Positions 1-5,575 of a DNA stretch of 6,031 bases are shown one piece after another. Numbering within the stretch: the first letter of the stretch is position 1; every line of letters begins with the position of its first letter. The position numbers and the translations under genes are program-made. Source of the DNA: Aurantimonadaceae bacterium (GTDB taxonomy: Bacteria > Pseudomonadota > Alphaproteobacteria > Rhizobiales > Rhizobiaceae). Location of the stretch: positions 1 to 6,031 of the forward strand of contig QIIJ01000642.1 in the NCBI GenBank assembly GCA_003232595.1, in the 5' to 3' direction. The notes beneath the pieces are model-generated. The model was not told where the DNA came from and ran no database searches. It saw nothing but the letters and a program-made list of their open reading frames with translations.

Positions 1-197
1 GAATAATCTACTACACATCACTTTTATGGCTATTCTATTTAGTATACGAACTGGGGATCTGGTTTGGGCTGTTCTGCGATCCGGATTGCAACATCCGGGT
101 GGAACTGCTGATCATATATCCGTTGCTGGCGGTCGTATCCCTTGTGGCCCTGCTGCGCGCGCTATGGACAATTTTTCGTGGAAATGCCCGCAGTTAA
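1..197 (+). CDS. C-terminal part of a small membrane protein, unknown function (5' end outside window)
   Basis: An open frame (first full codon at 3) runs from the window edge to TAA at 195-197, giving 64 residues and no start codon I would accept. The peptide has two strongly hydrophobic stretches, roughly residues 7-26 (rich in L, W, F, Y) and 36-55 (LLIIYPLLAVVSLVALLRAL). A short polar loop with two cysteines (CDPDCNIRVE) separates them, and the tail is basic (RGNARS). This looks like two transmembrane helices with a cytoplasmic C-terminus, which argues for real coding rather than chance. The competing ATG frame at 26-229 gives a compositionally unremarkable peptide. I do not recognise the family. 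The gene ends 21 nt before the acetyltransferase start, so the two may be co-transcribed. Confidence 0.55.
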   Translation, partial: IIYYTSLLWLFYLVYELGIWFGLFCDPDCNIRVELLIIYPLLAVVSLVALLRALWTIFRGNARS

Positions 198-218
198 ACA
201 TGCCAGGATCTTGTCGAT

Positions 219-699
219 ATGCATGGTAATAAACTGGAACAACTGCAGGTCGGGCGTTTGAATCTTCAAAAGGTATCGATGAATGATACAGCATTTGCTG
301 TTGAGTTATTTTCGAAACCTGAACTTGTTGCCCATCGGCCAGATCCTGATCCTGAAAATTCCGAAACCATTCGAAAAAACCTGGTTCACGCAATCGAGCA
401 CTGGCAGACCAATGGCTTTGGCCGCTGGCTGCTGTCGATGAACGATGTTCCTGTCGGCTTTGGTGGTTTGACATTGAAGCGGGGTTTTGTATTGGGGCAA
501 GGGAATTGCCACAGAATTTGTGCAGACAGCATTGCAACTTGCATTTCGCGAATTGGCTGCCACAAGAATTATCGGGCTGGTTCGCAAAAACAACGCATCC
601 TCTCTGGCGGTATTAAAACGCTGCGGTTTCTGCTTCGAGCAAACCGTTGAACTCGGTGGCGTGCCATCTGATTTGTGGGTGAGACGGAAAGAACAATAA
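219..699 (+). pseudogene. GNAT-family N-acetyltransferase (RimJ/RimL-like), frameshifted with internal deletion
   Basis: Two frames together make one GNAT protein, a family that transfers an acetyl group from acetyl-CoA to an amine. The first frame, from ATG 219 with AGGA at 205-208, carries the N-terminal half: a β-strand start (GRLNLQKV), then a stretch ending GRWLLSMNDVPVGFGGLTLKRGF. The second frame, about 487-699, carries the acetyl-CoA binding motif A (YWGKGIATEF, the Q/RxxGxG/A loop region), then NNASSLAVLKRCGF (motif B) and a typical C-terminal strand. Between the two, the usual β4 strand (about 12-16 residues before the WGKG loop) is missing, and the frame changes by +1 near 481-490. 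The joined length is about 160 residues against a usual 170-180. As written, the first frame runs to a stop at 648-650 with a meaningless tail, so the enzyme should be inactive. A sequencing or assembly error is possible, but the missing strand favours a real deletion. The acceptor substrate is unknown. Confidence 0.8.
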
Positions 700-733
700 A
701 ATCCATCTGCGCTGACCCGCATTGAATTATTCC

Positions 734-762
734 TTGACATACTACGCCTCGAGCCTTCCATT
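734..762 (+). promoter_or_regulatory. Possible sigma-70 type promoter upstream of the EamA transporter gene
   Basis: A perfect TTGACA lies at 734-739 in the 104-nt gap after the acetyltransferase. With a 17-nt spacer the -10 position would be TCCATT (757-762), which matches TATAAT at only three positions, so only the -35 half is convincing. It is correctly placed for transcription of the transporter at 804. The position fits, but this remains a weak call. Confidence 0.25.
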
Positions 763-803
763 TTGAAGATTGATCCTACCCCACCCTGCAATCCGGCTTC
801 CCC

Positions 804-1677
804 TTGACCCTCACCCGTCTCTTTCCCGCTCTCTTTGTTCTGCTCTGGTCCACCGGATTTATTGGTGCGCGGATGGGAATGCCATACGCTGAACCATTTT
901 CGTTTCTAAGTCTCCGTTTTGTTCTGGTTATCGGCATACTTGCAATTATTGCACTTGCTGCGAGGGCGCCCTGGCCGGGATGGCGATTGGCGCTTCATTG
1001 CATGATTGTCGGCATATTTCTGCACGGGATATATCTTGGTGCTGTGTTCTGGACAATCGACCATGGTCTTCCGGCCGGAATTTCTGCAATGATTGTCGGA
1101 CTGCAGCCAATTACGGTTGCCATATTTGCAGGTGTGCTGCTTGGTGAACGGGTGACACCGCGCCACTGGTTTGGCCTGATTTTGGGTCTTGTGGGACTGT
1201 TACTGGTGCTTGGGCCGAAGTTCAGCTTCGGCGGTTCGGGCATTACACCGCTCAATATCGCGGTATCGGTGCTGGCCATGCTGGGGCAGACCGCAGGAAC
1301 CATTTACCAGAAGAAATTTGCAACCGGCGCACCACTTCGTACTGGTACAATCTGGCAATATGTCGGTGCTGTAATTCCTTCGCTGGCCTATGCCTGGACT
1401 TTCGAAACCTTCTCCTTCACCTGGTCTGGTGAACTGATATTTGCCATGGCCTGGCTGGTGCTTGTGTTGTCAATTGCAGCTATCTTCCTTTTGATGGTGC
1501 TGATCCGAGAAGGCAGTGTATCGAGGGTTTCATCACTGTTTTATCTGGTGCCTGCCTCAACTGCCATTATTGCTTTTTTCCTGTTTGGAGAAACATTGAA
1601 CGCTGCAACTTGGCGGGATGGCTCTTTGCGCAATTGCGGTAAGGATCGCAATGACCATCCGCGAAGAAAATTCTTGA
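804..1677 (+). pseudogene. EamA/DMT-superfamily transporter, frameshifted near its C-terminus
   Basis: This is a drug/metabolite transporter superfamily protein, an inner-membrane carrier with about ten helices in two EamA repeats. The N-terminus (FPALFVLLWSTGFIGARMGM) and the first repeat end (GLQPITVAIFAGVLLGERVT) are typical. So are the second repeat start (GQTAGTIYQKKF) and the segment before the last helix (SSLFYLVPASTAIIAFFLFGETL). After GETLN the zero frame becomes polar nonsense running to 1832. The +1 frame from 1603 continues as LQLGGMALCAIAVRIAM and ends at TGA 1675-1677, which is exactly the expected last helix. The joined length of about 290 residues is normal. The simplest repair is restoring one CT at GCTGC near 1602-1606 (-2 nt). 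The start is taken as TTG 804 because an in-frame stop lies at 771-773 and no ATG precedes the conserved N-terminus; no good Shine-Dalgarno is visible. As written, the last helix is lost. Substrate unknown. Confidence 0.82.
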
Positions 1678-1759
1678 AAACCCACTATTATTCAGTTTCC
1701 ACTTGGCTTGCCCTTGCTGATATGTTTTGTTCGTTAAAAATCAGGACACAAACGTCCGC

Positions 1760-1765
1760 AGGGAG
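1760..1765 (+). promoter_or_regulatory. Ribosome binding site that decides the livH TTG start
   Basis: AGGGAG lies 9 nt before TTG at 1775-1777. Starting there gives MDLLQLFISGLANGCVYG, the canonical LivH N-terminus. The alternative upstream TTG at 1727 adds 16 polar residues and has no comparable ribosome site. Confidence 0.6.
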
Positions 1766-1774
1766 AACATCAAC

Positions 1775-2645
1775 TTGGATTTGCTTCAACTGTTTATCAG
1801 TGGCCTCGCCAATGGCTGCGTTTATGGGCTGATCGCACTTGGATCTGATCTACAAGGCCACCGAAGCGGTAAATTTTGCCCAGGGCGACTTCATGATGTT
1901 TGGTGCGTTCATCACCATCTGGCTGACCAATTCAGACTATCTTGGCGTCAACTTCTGGCTGGCGGTGCCGATAGCTCTGCTTATCATGGGCGCACTTGGT
2001 TATTTGCTCGACATGGTTGTGCTGCAGCGGATGTTCGGTCAGCCGCAAATTGCGGTTGTTATCCTGACTATCGCACTTGGTTTCATCTTGCGGTTTGCAG
2101 CAGGTGCCATATGGGGACACGAACCACAATCACTCGAATTTCCGTTTGCCGGCAGTGCCATAAGGTTGGGAGACCTTGTGCTGGGAATTGAGGAGGTCGC
2201 GGTCATTGTCGTGACGTTGTTGCTGACGCTTGTGCTTTATCTGTTTTTCAACCAAACCAAGCTCGGCATGGGGATGCAGGCTGCTTCGCAGAATCAGCTT
2301 GCTGCTTACTACATGGGCATTCCGGTCAAGCGCATTCAAAGCCTTGTTTGGGGTCTTGGCGGTGTGGTTGCTGCCATTGCCGGCATTTTGTTTGCCTCCA
2401 AGGGGGCAATTGACCCCTCCTCCGGTCTTTTGGGCATCAAGGCATTTGCTGCTGCGGTGATTGGCGGCATGGGCAGTTTGCCCGGGGCGTTGATCGGGGG
2501 CATCATTATTGGCATGGTGGAGCCCTTTGCCCAATATTTCCTTGACCCGCAATCGGCACGCATCGCGCCGTACATGATCCTGCTTCTGGTGCTGATCCTG
2601 CGTCCGGCCGGATTGTTTGCCCAGATGCAGAAAAAGAAGGTTTAA
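1775..2645 (+). pseudogene. livH: Liv/HAAT-type ABC importer permease LivH, frameshifted after codon 23
   Basis: LivH is one of the two inner-membrane permeases of branched-chain amino acid type ABC importers. The N-terminal 23 residues (to GLIALG) are read from TTG 1775. The rest is read in the +1 frame from CTG 1845, beginning LIYKATEAVNFAQGDFMM, a LivH hallmark. It continues through hydrophobic helices, the cytoplasmic coupling loop (GMGMQAASQNQLAAYYMGI), the GGMGSLPGALIGG motif and the end LRPAGLFAQ. LivH proteins normally have two residues (F plus one) between this Gly and Leu. Here a single T (1844) remains, so about 5 nt appear to be missing. Restored length would be about 291 residues, normal for LivH. 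As written, translation from 1775 leaves the correct frame and stops at 2189-2191. An internal TTG at 1839 could in principle start the long second part, but it has no ribosome site and would lose the first helix. This is either a real mutation or a sequence error. Confidence 0.88.
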
Positions 2646-2654
2646 GAGGCGTCG

Positions 2655-3752
2655 ATGAGATTTGTTTTCAAACGGTCCTATGACGCTGATATTAAGCTGT
2701 TCAAACATCGACCTCAGGCATTGTGGTATCTGGCACTGTTTATCTTTGTTTTGGCCCTGCCCTGGCTGGTTGACGAGTTTTTCCTGGGTGAGGCCACCAA
2801 TGTACTGATCTGGGCCATCGCCGGTATGGGGTTGATGCTTCTGGTCGGCCATGCCGGGCAGGCAAGCCTCGGCCACGCCGCATTTATGGCGGTCGGCTGC
2901 TATACCAATATTATCATGATCGAACGGGGCGTACCGTTTTTGATCTCGTTTCCCCTGTCCGGGATCATTGCCGGATTTGTTGGCGTTTTGGTGGCGCTGC
3001 CGGTCTTGCGGCTGCACGGAATTTATCTTGCCATTGCAACACTTGCGGTTTCCGTTCTGAGCGACGATTTTATTGTCATTCTGGAGCCGTGGACAGGCGG
3101 CGTTACCGGGCTGGTTGCTCCGAATATTGATATTTTCGGGCTTGAAATTGACCGTTATGGCACGCCGGTTGAGTTTTACTTTCTGACATTGCTGGTTACG
3201 CTTGCGGTGCTTGTCGGGTACCGCAACCTGTTGCGAGCGCCACTTGGCCGGGCGTTTACCGCACTGCGTGATTCTGAAATTTCGGCCCAGGCGATGGGCG
3301 TCAATATCCGCCGGACCAAGGCAATCGCATTCGGCATTTCCTGCGGCGTCACCGGGCTTGCAGGCGGGCTGCTTGGCTACTATGCCACCGCTTTCAACAA
3401 TGAGACGTTTAATCTGGTACTCTCTATCCAGCTGCTTTTGATGATCGTGATCGGCGGGCTTGGCTCCATCCACGGGGCATTTTTCGGCGCGATTGTTATC
3501 GGTTTTCTGCCGCAATTCATCGCCATTACCCGTGATGGAATTTCCGGTGTGCTGGGCCTTGGGTCGGTTACAATCCCGGGGATAGAAAGCGGCGTATTTG
3601 CTGTGATCCTGATCAGCTTTATCCTGTTTGAACCTCTCGGCATATATGGCCGCTGGATCAAGATCAGGACCTATTTCGAGCTCTTTCCGTTTTATCGCAA
3701 GAATATGTTCAAGCGGCAGAAAAGCTTCCTGAAAACGGAGCGGATGCGATGA
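2655..3752 (+). CDS. livM: Liv/HAAT-type ABC importer permease LivM
   Basis: This is the second inner-membrane permease, partner of LivH; together they form the channel driven by LivG and LivF. It has 365 residues, with a hydrophilic N-terminal lead of about 20 residues before the first helix. The family motif near residues 65-83 is clear (GHAGQASLGHAAFMAVGCY). The LRLHGIYLAIATLA segment lies at 118-131 and GGVTGL at 148-153. The cytoplasmic ATPase-contact loop is at about 198-228 (GRAFTALRDSEISAQAMG followed by K222 and FGIS), and IGGLGSIHGAFFGA covers 266-279. After FEPLGIYGRW (325-334) a basic tail of about 30 residues follows (FKRQKSFLKTERMR at the end). The start ATG 2655 lies 9 nt after the livH stop with AAGAGG at 2644-2649. 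The stop overlaps the livG start as ATGA. The frame is intact, in contrast to livH. Confidence 0.95.
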   Translation: MRFVFKRSYDADIKLFKHRPQALWYLALFIFVLALPWLVDEFFLGEATNVLIWAIAGMGLMLLVGHAGQASLGHAAFMAVGCYTNIIMIERGVPFLISFPLSGIIAGFVGVLVALPVLRLHGIYLAIATLAVSVLSDDFIVILEPWTGGVTGLVAPNIDIFGLEIDRYGTPVEFYFLTLLVTLAVLVGYRNLLRAPLGRAFTALRDSEISAQAMGVNIRRTKAIAFGISCGVTGLAGGLLGYYATAFNNETFNLVLSIQLLLMIVIGGLGSIHGAFFGAIVIGFLPQFIAITRDGISGVLGLGSVTIPGIESGVFAVILISFILFEPLGIYGRWIKIRTYFELFPFYRKNMFKRQKSFLKTERMR

Positions 3753-4528
3753 GCCTGTTGACGCTTGAAAATGTGACGCTGAAATTCGGCGGTCTGGTGG
3801 CGGTCAATAATGTATCTTTTCATGTGGGCGAAGGCGAAGTGTTTTCGCTGGTGGGGCCCAATGGTGCTGGCAAATCGACTGTCTTCAACCTGATTTCGCG
3901 ATTCTATGATCCGTTTGAAGGCGATATCCGTTTTCAGGGCGACTCCATTCTCAAGATGCGCTCGGACCAGGTGCCCTCGCTTGGCATTGCGCGAACTTTC
4001 CAGAACATTGAATTGTTTGAACAATCAACCGTGCTGCAAAACCTGCTGGTCGGGCGCCATCGCCACCGCAAGAGCAATCTGGTTTCGGAAATCTTCTTTG
4101 CACCATCTGTGCGCGATGAGGAACGCCGCCACCGGGCGGTTGTGGAAGAAGTGATCGATTTTCTCGAACTGCAGGCCTTTCGCGATAAATATATTGCCGG
4201 TCTTCCCTATGGTGTGCGCAAGGTTGTGGAACTTGCCCGCGCACTTGCAACCGAGCCGAAAATCCTGCTGCTTGATGAACCGGCATCGGGCCTGTCGGTC
4301 GAAGAAACCCAGGACATGATTTTCTGGGTCGAGGACATCAAAAAACAAATGGGCATTACCGTTCTCATGGTTGAACATGACATGAGCCTTGTGGCCGCCG
4401 CATCTGACCGGGTGCTGGCGCTTGCCGACGGCAAGGAGCTGGCCATTGGCACTGCTGCAGAAGTACAATCACACCCGGCTGTGATTGAAGCCTATCTGGG
4501 TACCGGCGGGAGGGCGAGCGATGAGTGA
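3749..4528 (+). CDS. livG: Liv/HAAT-type ABC importer ATPase LivG
   Basis: This is one of the two cytoplasmic ATP-hydrolysing subunits of the importer, 259 residues, full length for LivG. Walker A is GPNGAGKST (36-44). The Q-loop is TFQN (83-86), within the LivG-typical GIARTFQNIELF. The signature region is LPYGVRKVVELARAL (152-166), where LivG proteins characteristically have LPYG instead of LSGGQ. Walker B is ILLLDEP (172-178), the D-loop follows (SGLS, 180-183), and the switch histidine is H210 in MVEHDMSLV. The C-terminal part (PAVIEAYLG) is the usual LivG ending. Start ATG 3749 overlaps the livM stop by 4 nt, with GGAG at 3737-3740, so translation is probably coupled. All catalytic residues are present. 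Confidence 0.96.
   Translation: MSLLTLENVTLKFGGLVAVNNVSFHVGEGEVFSLVGPNGAGKSTVFNLISRFYDPFEGDIRFQGDSILKMRSDQVPSLGIARTFQNIELFEQSTVLQNLLVGRHRHRKSNLVSEIFFAPSVRDEERRHRAVVEEVIDFLELQAFRDKYIAGLPYGVRKVVELARALATEPKILLLDEPASGLSVEETQDMIFWVEDIKKQMGITVLMVEHDMSLVAAASDRVLALADGKELAIGTAAEVQSHPAVIEAYLGTGGRASDE
4509..4513 (+). promoter_or_regulatory. Ribosome binding site that decides the livF start
   Basis: GGAGG ends 7 nt before ATG 4521, inside the end of livG. It supports ATG 4521 over the in-frame upstream TTG at 4485, which would only add 12 residues (MKPIWVPAGGRA) absent from LivF proteins. Confidence 0.7.
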
Positions 4529-5294
4529 GCCTGTACTTAAAATCGAAAATATGGAGAGCTACTACGGCCCTATCATGGCCATTCGGGGTGTCAGCCTTGA
4601 AGTGAGAAAAGGCCAGATTGTGACGGTGCTTGGGGCCAATGGAGCGGGCAAGACGACATTACTTAAGACCATTTCCGGTGTCATGGACCCGGCCAAGGGC
4701 ACGATTATGCTCAACGGCGAACCGATCCACGGGCGTGATGCGGATATCATTGTGGCGCGCGGCATGGTGCATGTGCCCGAGGGCCGGGAAATATTTCCGC
4801 TGCTGTCGGTTAGTGACAATGTCGCAATGGGCGCCTATGTGCGTTCAGATCGTGCCGCAATCGCCAGGGACCTTGATATGGTCTATAGTTACTTCCCAAT
4901 CCTGGCGGAACGGCGTGACCAGCGGGCTGGTACACTTTCAGGTGGCCAACAACAGATGCTGGCAATTGGTCGTGGTCTGATGGCCGCGCCCAAGGTGATG
5001 TTGCTGGATGAACCGAGCCTTGGACTGTCGCCGTTGCTGGTCGAGGAAATTTTCACCATCATTCAGCGGCTGAACAAAGAGCAGCAGGTAACTATGATGC
5101 TGGTTGAGCAAAATGCCAAGGTGGCGCTGGATGTGGCCGACTATGGTTATGTGATGGAAATTGGCCGTATAGTCATGGCCGATGACGCGGAAGTGCTGGA
5201 AGCATCGAAGGATATCCAGTCATTTTATCTCGGTGTCCAGGAAGAAACCCAGCGCGGTCAGCGCCGCTGGAAACAACGCAAAACCTGGCGGTAG
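4521..5294 (+). CDS. livF: Liv/HAAT-type ABC importer ATPase LivF
   Basis: This is the second ATPase of the importer, 257 residues, pairing with LivG. The N-terminus LKIENMESYYGPIMAIRGVS is typical of LivF. Walker A is GANGAGKTT (38-46). The Q-loop region has the LivF form VPEGREIF (85-92), the signature is LSGGQQQ (139-145), and Walker B is VMLLDEPSLGLSP (159-171). The switch position is Q197 in LVEQNA; glutamine instead of histidine is normal in LivF and not a defect. The tail after FYLG is basic (RRWKQRKTWR), as in LivF copies I associate with acyl-CoA ligase neighbours (recollection, not checked). It overlaps livG by 8 nt, so the two ATPases are probably made in step. The frame is intact. 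Confidence 0.95.
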   Translation: MSEPVLKIENMESYYGPIMAIRGVSLEVRKGQIVTVLGANGAGKTTLLKTISGVMDPAKGTIMLNGEPIHGRDADIIVARGMVHVPEGREIFPLLSVSDNVAMGAYVRSDRAAIARDLDMVYSYFPILAERRDQRAGTLSGGQQQMLAIGRGLMAAPKVMLLDEPSLGLSPLLVEEIFTIIQRLNKEQQVTMMLVEQNAKVALDVADYGYVMEIGRIVMADDAEVLEASKDIQSFYLGVQEETQRGQRRWKQRKTWR

Positions 5295-5298
5295 GAGG
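5293..5298 (+). promoter_or_regulatory. Strong Shine-Dalgarno overlapping the livF stop
   Basis: AGGAGG (extending to AGGAGGTG) begins within the livF stop codon TAG (5292-5294) and stands 4 nt before ATG 5303. The spacing is short but usable. There is no other plausible target, so it is the main argument that the small frame at 5303 is, or once was, translated. Confidence 0.45.
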
Positions 5299-5302
5299 TG
5301 TG

Positions 5303-5575
5303 ATGCAATCGACAATTGATAAACACCTGCGACCACTTGTTAAGTTTGGATTTGCTACTGGAGCTGCAGTTTATTCCAATCTCCCCCCTTGCGGGGGAGA
5401 TGTGCTGGCGCAGCCAGGGCAGAGAGGGGTGCAGAGACTGCTTCGCAGTGAGAGCTCTCATTTGTGGCACCTCTGCACCCCTCTCTGTCACTTCGTGACA
5501 TCTCCCCCACAAGGGGGGAGATTGGAGGAGACCGGTAGCTGTGTTGGAATTCGTCCACAGGGAGCCATTCAATGA
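5303..5575 (+). CDS. Possible small ORF containing the palindromic element in frame
   Basis: A 90-codon frame opens at ATG 5303, 8 nt after livF, and closes with TGA at 5573-5575, overlapping the ligase start as ATGA. The first 24 codons before the repeat read MQSTIDKHLRPLVKFGFATG then AAVY, which looks like ordinary protein. The codons after the repeat read EETGSCVGIRPQGAIQ. The middle part is the 150-bp palindromic element, exactly 50 codons long, translated as a Pro/Cys/Leu/Gly/Arg-rich string with no stop. Either this is a small gene of about 40 residues that received an in-frame insertion, or it is an accidental open frame that helps ribosomes travel from livF to the ligase gene. I do not recognise the peptide. 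The well-placed Shine-Dalgarno and the ATGA junction support translation; the peptide itself gives little support. Confidence 0.3.
   Translation: MQSTIDKHLRPLVKFGFATGAAVYSNLPPCGGDVLAQPGQRGVQRLLRSESSHLWHLCTPLCHFVTSPPQGGRLEETGSCVGIRPQGAIQ
5376..5525 (+). repeat. 150-bp composite palindromic (RIME/REP-like) element with nested hairpins
   Basis: The element starts CCAATCTCCCCCCTTG and ends with its complement. Left arm (5376-5436) and right arm (5471-5525) are complementary at 44 of 45 positions outside two small inserts; the single mismatch is C5392 against A5509. Each arm also folds alone: ATCTCCCCC/GGGGGAGAT with 5-nt loops at 5379-5401 and 5500-5522. Local hairpins are CTGGC-GCA-GCCAG (5405-5417) and TGTCAC-TTC-GTGACA (5486-5500). 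In the centre are ACTGC-TTC-GCAGT (5437-5449) and the perfect palindrome TGAGAGCTCTCA (5449-5460). The plan resembles the intergenic palindromic elements of rhizobia and Brucella relatives; that kinship is from memory, not a search. It has no transposase and is presumably spread in trans. As RNA it could stabilise the upstream liv message or dampen read-through into the ligase gene. No direct repeat is visible at its borders. Confidence 0.85.
5559..5564 (+). promoter_or_regulatory. Ribosome binding site of the acyl-CoA synthetase gene
   Basis: AGGGAG stands 7 nt before ATG 5572. It supports independent initiation at the ligase start in addition to possible coupling through the overlapping TGA of the small upstream frame. 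Confidence 0.6.

Noticed and set aside
26..229. ATG-started 67-codon frame at the left edge
   Set aside because: The frame one base away (from 3 to 197) gives a clear membrane-protein pattern, whereas this one gives no pattern and overlaps the acetyltransferase start.
1214..1232. Hairpin GCCGAAG-TTCAG-CTTCGGC
   Set aside because: It lies within the EamA coding frame (GPKFSFGG), has no T-run after it, and is far from any gene end.
1838..1850. Programmed +1 frameshift in livH
   Set aside because: There is no stop codon at the shift point, no prfB-like slippery CTT-TGA, and about two residues are missing compared with the family, so a deletion explains it better.
2130..3515. A 461-codon open frame on the minus strand
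   Set aside because: It lies antisense to livH and livM, and its product is a low-hydrophobicity string rich in Q, N, K, H, R with no domain. It is a shadow of the coding bias of the permease genes.
3900..3920. LivG lacking LSGGQ and LivF lacking the switch histidine as possible defects
   Set aside because: LPYG in LivG and VEQN in LivF are the normal forms in these subfamilies.
4485..4520. Longer livF from an upstream TTG
   Set aside because: The 12 extra residues are just livG read in another frame, and GGAGG at 4509-4513 is placed for ATG 4521.
5376..5525. CRISPR array or simple intrinsic terminator reading of the palindrome
   Set aside because: There are only two inverted arms, no regularly spaced direct repeats, and no T-run follows either GC-rich stem.
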